Shown in pieces: positions 49,179 to 63,884 of a stretch of 64,000 bases of DNA; positions within the stretch are counted from its first letter, which is position 1; the number at the start of each line of letters is the position of its first letter. Location: the NCBI GenBank assembly GCA_003993805.1, contig RSEF01000006.1:27065402-27129401 (forward strand), in the 5' to 3' direction. The DNA is from Himantopus leucocephalus. Its lineage: Eukaryota; Chordata; Aves; Charadriiformes; Recurvirostridae. The position numbers and the translations under genes were made by a program. The notes beneath the pieces were generated by a model that made no database searches, was not told the origin of the DNA, and saw only the letters and a list, made by a program, of their open reading frames with translations.

Positions 49179-49790
49179 TTGTTGCATTATGCAATGAATC
49201 TACTTAAGAGCTTTAGCCGAGCAATCTGCGGGGACCAGGTCCTTCACCGGAGACAGACGTCAGAATGCTGTGAACTCTGGCCCCCAAAGGCAGACCTGAG
49301 AATCGTTGCTTGTAGATGCCAATACCCAAATCTAAACAGGGTAGTTTTTACCTTTACAATAACCTTCAGTCAGCCAGAAAACCGTAAGGTGGTAGAACTC
49401 CCTTGCCTTTCCAGGTATCACTTTCTCCTGAACCCTACAGCCTTCTCTGCACATTCTGTAACCTAAACAGAGTTTTTTTGCCTCTTTCTCTGTCCCTCCC
49501 CACCTCTTCCCAAACAGTTTCTTGTCTTTTGTCTATGTATCCCTGCTCCTGCCTATCTTCATTACTGACCATGTGACTGAACACTTTTAATTTATTCACC
49601 AAGGATCAGCTTAACACCGCTCCTTTCTGTAAGTCACACCGTATCCTGCCTGCTGTTGAATGTTGTTTAATTCTGTAAAGCTTTCCAAGTTACAAGCTGC
49701 TATGCACTGTGTCATCTTGTATTGGCATCTTGAATCTTTAATAAAGTTGTTCTCAAATAATGTTTCAATAAAGGAAACGTACCTGCTGAG
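49179..49790 (+). other. Transcript-3'-end-like stretch with two AATAAA signals
   Basis: A pyrimidine-rich region (about 49470-49560) is followed by AT-rich sequence ending in two polyadenylation-type signals, AATAAA at 49740-49745 and AATAAA at 49767-49772, with TGTT-type sequence between and after them. Upstream, a 95-codon open frame at 49179-49466 has no recognised family. Together this could be the last exon of an unknown or noncoding transcript, but AATAAA pairs occur by chance in AT-rich DNA. Confidence 0.25.
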
Positions 49791-51348
49791 ATGAGACTCT
49801 GCATATCAACATGATGAGCAATGGCACTTAATGGGAGAGAAGATACAGAAAAAGGAAGGGACAGAGTATCTTAGAGAGAAAGAAAGAGAACCTTCCACTA
49901 TTTTTTTTTTTTTGCATTCAGAGATTTCAGTTCTTTTTGTCTGAGATTTCTCCCACATAATTGTCAAATTTAATTATTTAGAACACATATCCGATAATGC
50001 ACTAAGACTAATTCCCTGGGAAACTGTCAAACATGTAAAAAGAAGTGGTGAGAAAAGCCCTGGAGGGATTTTGTTTAGCATGACTGCAATTCAGGAAAAG
50101 ATGTGTGCACCAATACTAAGAGCTTGGGTATTTGCATATACATGTAGACATGCACATGTGTTTATACATGCGTATATATTCACTTGCATACTAAACAAAA
50201 GCAGAATTCCTATGAAAAAATGAAAAATAGGTGAATGAAAACTGTCCCTTTTTAGCCAGAAAAAAACCCAGAATATTTCATTTCTGACTCTGTAAGTTGA
50301 TACAGACAGTTGATGGGAAGATTAGTGCTGACTTACTTGTGATGAAGAGGTGAGGTTTGCTTTCTGTGAGAATTCATTATGCTATAGAAACTCAGATCCT
50401 TACAGGTGCACAGGCACCCAGCTACAAATGAAAGTCAATAGGAAAGAGTTATGTTCACCTCCCTAAGAATCTGAGCCTGAGCACCTGATCCAAGGCCCAT
50501 TTGTTGGGTTTCACAGACTTGGGAACAGCACCTATCTCAAAGATGCTGCAAATAGAGACGAGGTCAAGGTCCGCTGCTCAGTGAAGGGAAGATAATGTGC
50601 TAAAGCATTAGTGCACTCAGCTCCCTGGCAGCTTCCCCGTGTCCCCCGGGATGTTCCGAGGTTCACAGCTGTGAACGAGCAGCTGAAATATTTGAGCACG
50701 GGGATCAGGCAGAGTTAACCAGCTGGAGAAAGACAACGTCAGGACTGGAAATAGCTGAGAAGTAGGAAAGTGGGTGCAAGACAGGTAATTTAAATTAACA
50801 CTTCTAGTCCAGATATTTCTTCTGCCCCTTGGTTCATTGTTCACGGATTAGCACTGATTTACCTCAAAAAGGTACAGGAGGGACAACGCACCAGAGCTGT
50901 GCTGAAAGGAGCTGTTGACGTATCATGAATTACAGTGGGGGGAGTCTTCTAGACTAGCCAGCCAGGGAGAAGCACTCAGCTGAATGGCCTCAGAGGAACT
51001 AGAAGGACAGGGGAAGTAGCAAAGGATGTTCCTCATCTCTGTTCTGCTTTCAGAGAGCACGAAGAAAATGGTTGGTGAAGAGGAGCTTTCAAAAAGCAGA
51101 GCCTAATAAGCCAGTCGTGAGCCCTCTCTGGCCTGTCCCCTCCTCTTAAACTGATGAGACTTTCATCCACCCGGAGCTGTCAAGAAAGGAAGGGATAAAG
51201 CAGACGTAAATTTCATGTCTAAAAGCACTCTGAGATTTTAAAGTCCACAAGATGCGGTGAAGCCTATTCATTAAGTGGCGTGCTTAATTTTCCCCTTGAT
51301 TTTTGCCGATTAGGATGTCAGAGACTGATTACATTATCTCGGCTAGCC

Positions 51349-51401
51349 TTTTTTTTTTTTTTTTTTTTTAAATTTTGGTGTAAGGAGAGGGGACTGTTGT
51401 N
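51349..51401. repeat. Poly-T tract with nearby unresolved base
   Basis: Twenty-one T in a row at 51349-51369, then AAATTTTGG; a single N lies at 51401. The run is long enough to cause slippage, and the N points to uncertain sequence here. On the minus strand it reads as an A tail, but no retroposon body is visible on the expected side. Confidence 0.85.
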
Positions 51402-54400
51402 GGCATGCTTTGTGCATGTGTATGTATTTGCACGTGCATGAGACTGAGGTGTCTGGATTCTGTACTTTTTGTTTTACACAATATATTGATAAAGCCTCAG
51501 GCTTTAGGAAGAATAAAGCTGGGAGAATCAGCACAGATAGTAATAGCTTCTGCTAATGGTGGTGATTTGGAGAGCAACCAGAAACTAAATCAGGTACGCT
51601 TAATTTTTTGCCAGTATAAAATACTGTTTCTGGTCTCTCGCTTTACTCAAGAGTACCCTGAAAACTGGAACTGGGGAGAAGCAATTAATATTATGCTTCT
51701 CAGGTGTTGAGCAAGTGTCTCCTGGGAACAATTTCTAATATGCAGAATAAAATTAGAGCCTGTGAGAGATCTGCCACCCAGTATTAAAACTCTTCCACTC
51801 CCTAAATATTCCTTGATTTTACCATTTCTGTGAGTACCTGAGTGGATGGTAATTCTCCTGAAAAGAAACCTTAATAGTGTAATTAAAGCTGCACTGCACC
51901 CTTTCTGCTCCAGTTTTGAACTTCAGGGGAGCTCAGTAGTGTAATCTCACTTCTGGATGATATCTCTGTGGCTCCCACTGAATTACTGCTGAACCCGAAA
52001 TGCATCATCTGCTGTCATTCCAGATCTGCTTCTTCTCTGCCCTCTGCTTGTGGTATTGCTACAGCACTGCAGGACCTACTGTCTCAACACTATTCCATCC
52101 TAAAAACCACCACAGCCCAAAAAGGAAATCTCCTTGCTGTTGCAGCTTCGAGCTAAGTCATGTTTAGCCACATGTTCTCAGTCTGGCCAGGCCATATGGT
52201 CTCAGACCAGTCCGAGTGTCACCCTTTCAGCTGGTTTCAAAGGGGGAAAATTTCCTTTTTCTCTGTCTTAAGCCATGTCCTAAGAGTCCCTGAGATATTG
52301 CAGCAGGGGAAAAAAATACACGGTCCACCCTGATGTGAAATAATTCTTGAAGTGTATACTGTTGACAGGGCTACTATTGACTTTGGTGATTGCCCCAAAC
52401 TGTTTATATCATCCCAGGGAAGATGCAGACATTTCCTCTTCTGCTTATCTTTCAAATCACTCATCAAAGCGTGGACTACTCTGTGGGGCAAGAGTTGAGG
52501 TCTTGGTGGTCTTCCCAAGCTGTTTTTACTTAACAAAACACAAGCAGGCAAAATTTAGATCTGTGTTGTCTGCTTGACGTAAACAAATTACCTTGTGGGT
52601 CAGATGATGTATAGAAGCTATCTAATTAGTCGACAGCCTGTAGTGAGCATCTGTTGGTTAGAAAAGGAAAATAAAGACACAATATTTTTGCTCAGTTAGA
52701 AAGTGTAGGTTGTTTTTTACCATTATGTACAGAGAACTGTGAAGTCAGGTTGTAGCAACCACAAGACCAAGCAGCAGAAGTGCTGAGGTAAGCATGGCAA
52801 AAGTGTTCTGGGTGGCCAATAAGAGTTATATCCTAATGGAGTAGCCAGTGTGGTTTAAGAGGTGCTTAGGAAGTGAATATGTAAAAGAGCTGCAATAAAG
52901 TATGAAAGGCAAGCTTGAAGGGGTGGCTCTATGGAGTTTTCCACAGGACAATATTTTTAGGTGTCACAGCACCCCGTACCCGTCAGGCTGTGTTCAGATA
53001 AACAAGGTGCAGAACTGCTTTGATGTTGGAAACATGCAGAAATTTTAACTCTGCTTCGTGATTTCTGCTTAAGCGAGCCTGTGACTTTCTCTGATAATCT
53101 TTGTGTGACTGATCAGAAAGAAACCAAACAGAGATAAGGTGTGGCGCTTGTGCTACTTAATTTCAGTGTTATCTGATGTTTGTGATCCAGGTCTTCCATA
53201 ATATGGGCTATTGATACAAAACTAGTCGATTCTTCCCCATCAATGAAGATACTTTGCTAAAGCAGGCTTGCATTCAGTTCAAACCTCCCTTTGAATAGTA
53301 TTGTTAGGAGGGAGATATTTAACTCTGTCCTAAGTGATACAGTCATTAGGAGAACAATGAACAAAAGCGATCCTGTCCCTTGCTGAGCAGTGAAAGGTGT
53401 CTTCACCTAGACAGCCTTTCTAAGGGGGGGAGCACAAAGGAAGGAAGAAGGACCCAACACCATACCACCTGAGAAAGGCTATGAAGTAAAGGAGTGAGTC
53501 CCAAAGCAGAAGTTGCTCTTGATAAAAGGAAAGGCTTCCTCCAAAAAGCAGCGAAGGCTGGGGAAGAGGGGGAGAAGGGCGTAACTAGTGATGGCTCCGT
53601 GGGGCAGAGTTTGCACCTGCAGGAGATTATTTGGGATTTGGGCGCATATTCCCAAGCAAAATATGAATTTAAACATTTCTGAAATAGTCATTCAGGTACC
53701 TTGAGTTTCACAGAAGTCTGCAGGCAGCTTAACATGAGGTGTTGCAAGCTAAAAACAGCTGTTGCTCTAATTTATACCTCAGGGCCTTTTTGCTGCTCAA
53801 TGTGTGTTGAAATGGAGTGAGCATAAAGGGAATGTAAATTCATCTTATTTCTGCCCTCGTTTTAGGCTGTTCTCCCAGAATGTAACATGATACACTGTGC
53901 ATTTTCCTAGGGATTTCTTTCTGCTAATCTCCGCAAAATATAATTTTTGTTGTTGTTTTAGCTCATGGTCTGTATTTGACTTCTATTGCCTACAGTATGT
54001 GAGCACGCAATGAAACTCATTTGGCGTCCTAACTTCTGTGTAGAAGTAGGTAGTTTTCCAGAAAAGAAATGGACTCTTAAATTCCCTTGAAATGAAATGC
54101 CTGTTTTCTCTGACCCTCACCGAAATGAACGGGAGCACATTTGTTTTACAAAGCTGTATTTAACGACTTGTAAGAGCTAGTGATAGAGTAGAGACTTGAC
54201 CTGGGCCTGAAGGATAGCAAAGAGCACTTTAAAAGGTGGAAAATCCTTTTCAGTATGAACTATTGGCTCTTTCAGTGAATCAGTTTTCCTCTCAAATACA
54301 TGTGCCACTGACAAAATTAGGCCATGCCACTGGACTACAGAATCTTTGGTGCAATTAGGCAGTCTTGTCCTCTATTTCATATTTCACTGAGATTGCATAT

Positions 54401-57400
54401 TGTATTCTCATTCTGTGTTGACTATATTTTAACTTGCAATTCAAGGTAGTTTTGCCTGGGAATCAGTCACTGCAGTATGCTGAGCTTGTATCAGGGATGC
54501 TGGAATACTCCACTCGCAATGCAAAATTCAAAGGCTTTATTAATATTTTGCAGTATTTTTGCATATGTCTTGTTATGCATATAACTAGACTCCTGTTTAG
54601 CATACGTATCAGTGACATGCGATGCAAAGGATACAAACTTAGTTACAGAAATACAGCTGTATCCAATGCCTTCCAAAAATAGCTAAATATTCTTTATCTC
54701 CTTTAAAGATAACACTTCTGAAAGCTGTTAATGTACACACGAGCTTCTGGATCTAATGTGTGTTACTCTTAAAGCTAACCATAGGAAACGTGATGGAATC
54801 ACAGTCAGACCATGTGAATATTTTTTTTATTCTACTGAAATTGAGATACTTTGACTCAGTTTAATTTCCTTTTTAAAGAAGAAAGAGTAAGATTCTAAGA
54901 ATGTGACATCTCTTTTTAAAAGCTGTAAATTTTTATTTATTCATTTGAAAGTCACCACTTACCCACTTAACTGTTGGGGTTTTTTTTCCATTTCAAATAG
55001 AGACAGACATAAATGATTTGTGTTTTCTTGGAATGAAACATTTCTGAAGACCCCAAGCAATCCCCCCTTGTTCTTCTTGGCCACCAGGTAGAGCTCTCCT
55101 CCCTGGAAAATTTCATAATTTTCAGATGTTCTTCCCACCCGGAATGAAGCCAGTCTTTGTGCAGCTCCAGTCACAACAGTAGCTTTTCTCTCTCTATTTT
55201 TTCTCTTGCATAACCATCTGGCTTTCAAACTCTTAATTCTTGGTAATATTATTTACCTTTCTTCACAGTTCCTGTTTCAGTAAGCACAGTTAAATTTTCA
55301 TCCCTTTACTCTCAGGGTTGCTATAGCTTGAAGACCAAGATAATACTGCAAGGCATTTCTTGGCCTGATCTAATCAGTTGAAAATGCTTTGCAGAGGCAA
55401 AGTCAGTGGACTCAATTGACCATGAGATTTGACTTCTGTGGGTTAAACCTAATGATTTTGTCTAACTGCCTTCTGACCCCGGCCAATGTTCCACATCTGA
55501 CTGCATCCTGCTCATTTGCTGCAAGAGGTGGATTGAATTTCCCTATCTAGCTAATAGGTTTTTTTAGAATTCAAATCATATTCTGATCTCAGAGACTATT
55601 TAGAGAAGTTTGAAAGGAAGCAGCCTTCTAGCTTGGGGGGGATGTGCTTCTTAGCTCTGTGCTTTTGACTTTTCCTTTCGTTATTTCTTATTTTCCTGAC
55701 AATAATAGTATCAATATCAAGTTAAAGGGAATTCCCTGGCTGAACTTGTCTTTTCACAGACTTCTTATCTGTCTAAACATTCATCTGCCCAGAGCTTAGA
55801 TCCTGCCTTAAAGTTTTATGGCAGTTGTTTTTATCAGATACTTTAGAGATTTTTTTTGAACATTCTTCCTTTTCTCTGTTAAAGAAGACTGATTTTCATG
55901 TAAACTCTGTAACACTGTTCATGTCCCAAAGTCCCTTTGTAGCTGCAGAGTGAGCCTGCAATCCAGGGCTAAAGCAAAAGCTGGTAAAAGGGAGAAAGGA
56001 CTCTTCAATGCAGAGGTAGAGCAGCTGAGTTGCTCCACCATGGGTTTAAAGTCAAGTTGCACCCCAGGTTTCTTCCAGAATCTGTACCTTTTGCACTGAA
56101 GACATCAGTAACATTATGGCGCTTATAACATTGTCTTATGTGATTTTGGGTATAGACACCATGGTAACTCAGGTGCCCTGTGAATTCCTTCAGCTCTGGA
56201 TTGAGCTTTTTTTTGGATTTGTGTGACATGAAATGAAACACAGTCTTCTCAGTGATCAAAAGGGTTGAACATTTGTCTGTCTTACACAGCGGGCACACTT
56301 TTTAACCTTTTGAAAGGCAAAAAGCATGTAACAAGGCCATTTGTCTAAACATGTGTCATTGACTCTGTGCCAGGACTCTCCAGACCTTCAGAGTCTTGGA
56401 TAAGTAATGCACAGTTTTACCCAATATAAACTAATCAAGTGGACTACATCTATTGGTCCATAACAATTTGCTGCTAGCCACAATCCCTGACACTAAATGT
56501 CTCTTGGGTGTGTATAACCCTGATTGCACGCAGCTCCTTGCTACCTGTGCTTTATCACCTGCATATCAAACAAACTGTACTTTTCTGTTGTACCATCTGT
56601 CCTTCACAGTATAAGACTTTAGAAAAGAAACATGACTAAGGAATGTCTCATTGAATTTTAGGGCAATGCTTTAACACATCACACCCTGAGTATTCTACTA
56701 AGCCCTTCTAAACAGCTGTGGAAGAAGCGACAGAATTAATTTGGAGGTATTTAAAAGATATGTAGATGTGGTGCTTAGGGACATAGTTTAGTGGTGGACT
56801 TGGCAGTGCTCCTGCCCCCTGTCACAATTTGGCTGCTAAAACAAAAGCTTCTCTCATCACTACACTTAAGCTTTGCTGGTGATATTAGTCACCTCAGGAG
56901 GCAAACAACAATTGTGTTGAAGTGTTACTGCCTGGCTCACAGTGTCTGAACACTCTCTGCTCTATCCAACCAGAATATGATGAAAGTCTCCTAGACCTTT
57001 TATAAATATTTTATTTAATGCACGGAGTCATACTGAAAAGGTATTCACAATAAACACAAATAAATTTATTTTCTTAGGCTACAGCAAATAATTCAAGACA
57101 ATAGTAATTTAACAAACCTGACTTTGTATCACACAGCTTCTTTGCTCATATAAATTGGCTTAGCTCTTTTTTATTCAGTGGAGGATACTAATTTATATTT
57201 TTGGAGAATCTGGCCACATCTCTTTATTGTGCTAAAGTTATCTATGTTGTCGAATGTCATCTACTGCAAAGATCATTTAGTGTGCACAGAAGTCAGCTCA
57301 GGGACAACTTGTCACGTTATATTATTCCTGTCTGTTGTGGTAAAATGCAATCAGAAATGCAGAAAGAGTCTCTCTTTCAGAAAGGTGAAAGAGCAATACG

Positions 57401-60400
57401 GAAGAGCTGAGACATACTAATATATCTAGAAGATGTCATCTTTCCTACAACGCATGTTTTGCTGGAATGTAATTTTTAAAAAGAGTGATACATCTTTGTA
57501 TATTTTAGAGAAAACTGACATTTTCTTTATTTTGCTCCCCCCCAACATTTTAATGGGAAAAAGTATTAAAAACATTTTACTAAAAACTCTTACTAAGAAC
57601 CAGTCCTGGTAAAATGTCACTAATATAGAAAGCGTGGGTATGTTCAGCTTTATTAAGCTACAGCTTAGATCTCTATGTTTTAACTATGTACAATAGTAAT
57701 AACTGATTGCTGTAGCTAACCAGCTCAATGCAAAATTTGGAATATTGCAGTCACATGCACAAGTAGTCTGTTCTAGTACAGGTATTTTTGATAGAAGAGA
57801 TTTACAGTTCAATTTTGCATGAAATAAAGTCAGTGTTACATATTAGCTCCATGGAAAACTTTGCAAGCAGACACAAATGGTAAAAATATCAATTATGAGT
57901 ACAATACAAAGGGGGTAGGAAAACTGACCTTCTTCTTTTCCTGCCTCTGGGTAACATTTTCAAGAAGGTATGAAGGTAAGTGGATTGGGGTTATCTGAAA
58001 GAAAGATACACTTGAGTAGAAAAATAATCATATCAGGTATATGAATCTCCGGTTTTCATTTCTTCAGCTGTATTATATTGATTTCTGGCCTTGCTTGACT
58101 CTCTCTCACCCAAGGGGGAAGGGCCTTTCAGAGTTTCATGGACTCAGCTTCCCACAGGTCGGTGTTTTCAACAGGAAGAGCACCACGAATACACACAATG
58201 TGGAGTGGTTCCTTCAGAAATAAGTCAACAATAAGAAAATGTGACGGGGGAGTTCTGTACAGTCCATCAAAACTTTATGTGAGAAATAGCAGTGTTTAAA
58301 CTTGATCTTTCTTTGTGTCTCTCAGCTGGAGGGTTCCTTTGTCCTCTGTTATTTCTGTAATCAACACTAAATTACTATCAGAAACTTTAAGGCTATCAGA
58401 TAACCCTGATTCCAGGACCCAGCCCTGCAGCTGATACCGTTAAACAGAGATTACTTCAGTTTGCTGTAAGAAATCAGGCCCTTTCAATTTATTACCTTTC
58501 AGTATGTGAGAAATGTCTTTCTTTTTTCTTCCTCTGCAGCTTAAAGACATTTTTCCCTGGTTCACAGAGAGGAACAACTTATCTTGGGAAGGTTGTAATT
58601 TTTCCTGCTCTCATCTGGCCATCCCAACCACTCTGATGGATCCTTTGCTTCTCACTGCTTGGATGGTTCAGCTGTCTATGTAACCCTACAAACTGAAGAA
58701 AGCTAAAATCTCTCTTAGTTCACTTTAAAATAATCGTACATAAACAGCAATGTTCCTACAGTATCAGAGCCAAGGTAGGGGAAATATGAAGGGGCCAGAT
58801 ATCTATACGCTTTCCCGTTCATGAATCAAAACCCCTCTGGGCCTCTTCGTATCACGTGTGTGTTGGTATCTCATTCACATCCCTTTGCCTGCAAGGAAAA
58901 GTTTTTATTCTCCAACAAGCTCACATTTTCTTGACAAATCAAGGTCTAGGCCTCTGAAAAGAGCCAATGTCCCTCATTTAAGTGACGTTTCCTCTGGTGG
59001 TCCCTGCTCAATTCAGTTCTTGTCCTTCCTAAAGAAATCTTGAGCTCTTCCCAGTAGTGCCAACGTTCAGTCTAAAGTCACATCTTTAGCACGACTGAAG
59101 GGAAGCCGTGAAAAGCCTCCCAGGTACAAAGCAGCAGATTTGATGTTTGAAGGGAGAAACACACTGAGTCCCAAGGTTTGTTAGCAAGTGGGGACCTGAT
59201 ATTTTCCATTCTCCTGCCCGAGGGGAAGACGCAATCCTCTGGCACATGTTTACAGGGCATGAAATAACAATTTGGCTGCGACGTTTCAGGTCAGATCCCT
59301 TCCGCTGCTGAGCTTTGAAGAGGTGGCGGGGGAAGGGTGGGAGCACTGTGCATGTATATGTATGTGTGGGTTATTTTCTCCCATGCTTAGGATTTGATAT
59401 AACTGTATTAGCACCTGCTGAATGGAAAACTGAATTCTTCCTGCCACTTGAATGACAAAGCTGTCAAAACGGTGATGAATATTTCTTTCAAGGCTGATAA
59501 AGTAATCTCTCAGTGCTGGTCACCACTGAGTCTCTGGGAAACCTTCAAATGCAATTTTTCCTGTGTAGGCTTGTACTTATTTTGATTTTCAATGAATTGC
59601 ATCAGTGTGAAACCGCCCAAAGAGGACACATAAGGAAAGAAAAAGACTTAACTGGTGTGTTTCTGATTGACTGTGTAGTTCAATATTGTGCTGTGAGCTG
59701 CATTATCAATTAAGCACATCCCTTTCACAGGGACTGGGACAACTCTGGAGGGAAAGCAACTTTTGCTAGGCTGTATACAGGACAATGAAATTACCGCGAG
59801 TGAGTGGGATTGGGTCTTTGACTCAGGTGAGACAGAGTAAATCACAGCCCACACTGAATCTGGATACTGGCATTTATTTAAGAACAAGTGAGATTAGAGC
59901 TTTTACCTTACTTGCTGATCTCACACATACACTCCCACGCTCGCTCTCCCTCAGCACTGCATTCACCAGGTCTTAACGTCCCTTCCCCACAGGGAGTGGT
60001 GTTACCAGCCAAAGTCACTGACTGGCCCCCAGCATTCATCTCCACTCATCTTTCTAATCTCCGTGATCTTCCCCACATCCCACATCTTTCCTCCAGTGGG
60101 ATCTTCACCACCGTCTTTCTGGCCCTGCTTCCTCCTTCTGAAACCACTTCTTTTTTGGAACACTTTTTTGAACAGCCTCCTCTTTTTCCAGTCCCCCAAG
60201 TCCTCTGTTTTCCCAGCCTACATAATCTGCATTCAGAGCAGTAGACTACAATGTATGAGCAGCCAAAAAGGTCAGTTTTGGTCATTCAGCCCCTCACATG
60301 TGTACACCCAATTATCTGTCACCTGTTGGCATTCACTGTTGAAACCATTTTTTTTGCCTGTAACAGTTTCAGTTGGTGAAAATCAAACTGTCCCCCAGAA

Positions 60401-63400
60401 TCAGCCGAGTTGTCCTGACTTTTGCTAGTTCAGAATCTGGCCCTGAAACACCTTGCCTATGTTCCACTGGTGGAAAAGGGAGCTGGAAACATTTTCAGGT
60501 TCGTTTGTTTAGCAGAAACGAATCCTAGAGGTGGAAAAGTCATTTTCTTACTTTCCTGAATATTTGTGTTGCTGTTTTACAACAGAAACATTATCTTTCT
60601 CATTAAAAATCTTGCATACAATATTGTTTGATCATAATGTAAAGCCTTCATATAAAGAAGATATACTGCTTTTCCTCTTAATTTTGCCTGTTTAGCTCAA
60701 GTACTGTGTGATTACTTTAATGCAAGGGTGTGCCAATGAGGGCAATTTGAAATGCAATGCTTGCTACTCTCCCAGCAATGAGACTACCTCCATGAATCCC
60801 CAGCTGGAACCTGTTTGAGTGCTCTGCCCCATTTCATATTGATGCAAAAAGCTACATTAAAGGGAGAGCACAGACTGAAAGAGAGGGACATTTTGCAAAC
60901 TTCCCAGGTAACCTTATCAAGAACATGGAAAGTTATATTACCTCCCTCGCTTCTATATTACCTTCCATTACGTTCAGCTTCTGATATTTCCCCTTCTTAA
61001 CATTTTTTTTTCTGTTGTGAATTAAGCCACTAAAATACAGTGGCAGAAATATTTGGAGTTTAATGTTTGTATGTCTGGTCTCAAATTTTGGCAAGTTTTG
61101 CTGATTCCCCCCTGCCCCACACTTCTTCTTCAGTCACTTCCACAGATTTGTTAAAAAGAATTATGACGAGCCTGAGTGGGTCCCTTGCCTTACGCTGCAT
61201 GCCACTAGTCAAAAGAATCCTTGGGAAAATAATTTTAGAAAATTATGAGATAATAGTGCTTAAAAGACACCTCTGTGTGTGTGTGCAGACAGACCTGAAT
61301 TCCACTACCCATGTTACGGGCTAAATGGATGCTCTTTGGTCCAAGAGATTTATAACCACCTTAGCTCTGTTTGTCCCTGATACACCTTCCGTTTAGTGTA
61401 TTGCCTGCATTAACAACTTTCAGGTGAGAGTGGCCTCAGCTGAGCAGCACACACTAATTTCTGAGTTCCCCTGTGTGTGAATAGTCTAAGAAAATCAAAG
61501 ATTTTCCATTTTCCAATGACTTCAGCCACAATTTTAAGTTTCTCTGTGGGTTATGGAATTCCTGTCTCCCCTTTTGGGAATGTTTTGTTGCTGGGGTAGC
61601 ACTCAGGGTAATAGAGGCACGGAAGGGACTTGATGGGATTGGGGAACTTCTGGCATGGTGGACATTAAACTATGGATTTACCTTTGCAGAGATACACAGG
61701 CAACGAGAAAGGGGAGTTTATTAGGAAACTCTTTCCTCCTTCTCCTAGTGCAACAGAAAGCTGAAATGTATTGGGGAAGGAGAGGGTGTAAGCTTCTGTT
61801 TGGATGATAGATTAAAGGAAGACATGACCTAGGAGCTTTAGCTGAACTGGTATGGCAAGTAAGCAAGTCGGGCTGCAGTGTGTGTTTGTAGTTTGAGCTT
61901 TCCATTATTACCTGAACCACTGTAGAGAGCAAAAGCCAGCCCTGTGTACCTAGAGGTGGCCTTAGTTCACGTTTCTGTGGGCAATGCATGTGCATTAGTT
62001 GGTGTTTCTGACACGTCCCCTGAAATGGGGACCAGCCTCATGCCTGTCGGTATGCCTGACTGCAGCGGTCCCATCCTCATGGTGGCAGGAGTTGCTCAGA
62101 AGTTGCTTTACCCATTGCTAAATACAACAACATCTGGATTGAGCAGCTGGGTAATATTGAGTAACTGCCTCTGCAGCACCATGGTGAAGTGAAAGAAACA
62201 CAGCTCTCTGTCTCCCTCCAATGGCTAATTAATGTCAGAGCTTACAGCTGGGGGTAACACCCCGACTCCACTTCCACCATGGGATCGCCATCCAGTGACT
62301 GCTATTTTTAGCCTCTGAAGCAGGTCCCTAAACATTCATATCCAGAGTTTTGGCCTTGTAATTTTGGAACCAATCTGAAAAAAGGCGGATTTATATGTGC
62401 TAATGTTTTAGGACAGGGCATTTAGTTGCCTGAGCTGAGACGTGGGTTAGAACAGAGGGCTCCAGTCTCCCTCTCTGAACCATAGTCACATCACATAAGG
62501 TCTTTCCCCCGTCATAATTCATCTAGAAAAACTAAGCTGGTAAATACAGCTGGGACATATGAATTTCTACATCTCTTCTTTGATGAAAGAAAGCATGTGG
62601 GATTTGTAATGTTCAGTAGCAGCAAGGAGCCGGCTTTTAGCTCTCATCAGAGAGAGATCCAGCAGTACAGCTCTCCTCTGTGTCCCGCTGTGGCATCAGG
62701 GCCATCCTGCAGCACGCTGGTCTGTCACTGCTGTCACCTGCAGCACCCCTGGGCTTTGGGAGGGTTTGGTGTTCTACTGCCTGACCTTTGCGCGTGTGTG
62801 ATCTGAGATGATCACAGCCTGCAGAAATACAGCCAGAGGCAGAAACAGAGGTTTGCTACAGCTCCGGCTGTTCTGAACTAGAGAGGGGCAGACCGTGAAT
62901 CAGTGCAGATGGAGAGGCACAACGAGAGCAACAGGGTGCTGGGGGGGAGTGAGGGGCTGCTCTTTTGCTCTGTTTCTCACTTATGCCAGCAGGCCACGGC
63001 TAAGGTCAAAGTACTGTACACACAGGCAAGAAAACAAGTATTATCAAAAGATACATCCAAATAAAAATGACACAAAAGATACATCTGAAAGATACCTTAA
63101 AAATAAAAATTTGAAAGACAAGAAGCTTTGGCTAGAGATGGCCTGCAGTTTCTGTAGCCAGCATATCCATGTCCTACACTCCTCTCTGGAGCCCAAGCAG
63201 CTGGCTGGATGGGGGAAGAGGAGAGGAGAAAGGGATCGGCCACATCTCAAGGCCACAGCTCAGCTTGACCTCGTGCCCTTAAATTCACAGGAATTCCCTG
63301 TACCAGCTCTGTTGCTGCATCTCTCTGTCAAAACAGACAGGAGTAAATGTCATCATTAACATGTTCCAGCCAGGAAGTCAAGCCAATAACATGCAAGGTG

Positions 63401-63855
63401 TCAGCAGGGCAGAGAGGGGAAACCAGTGCTTGTGGGGTCTAACCTAGCACTGACCTATGCACCCACGCTAGCGCTGACCCAACAACTCCTCTGCCCAAGG
63501 GTCTTGTTCCTGTCACCTGTGACTAACAGCACCTTGGAGGCTGGAATCGCATCGGTGGGTGAAGGCTGCAAAGCTTCCTGGTGCAGAAGAAAGAAGTGAT
63601 GAATGTGCGATGGATGCTTCAGCAGTGCAGTTTGTGGCTGTTATTGGGTAGGAAAAAGGGGAAGTTCAAGGCAAGATGATAAAGGATATCCTTTTTAACC
63701 TTTTCCACACTTTTGTGGGGAAAATCTTCATACTGCAGCCCTCAAGATGATGAAGCTCCCCCCCCTAAAATTACCGGCATCCCTAGTCATTCATGTGTAA
63801 TTATAAAGCTGTGATTAAATCACAAGGAGGAACTATTAGTTTGTTTCTTAAAGAA

Positions 63856-63884
63856 ACACACATATATATGTGTGTATATACACA
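63856..63884. repeat. Overlapping AT/CA palindromes
   Basis: ACACACATATATATGTGTGT at 63856-63875 is a perfect 20-base palindrome. It overlaps a second perfect palindrome, TGTGTATATACACA at 63871-63884. Both arise from alternating CA/TA/TG sequence and could form a cruciform or Z-like structure; most likely a decayed dinucleotide repeat. Confidence 0.8.

Noticed and set aside
62895..63359. 154-codon open frame, plus strand
   Set aside because: Low-complexity K/N-rich middle and no recognisable family; probably chance.
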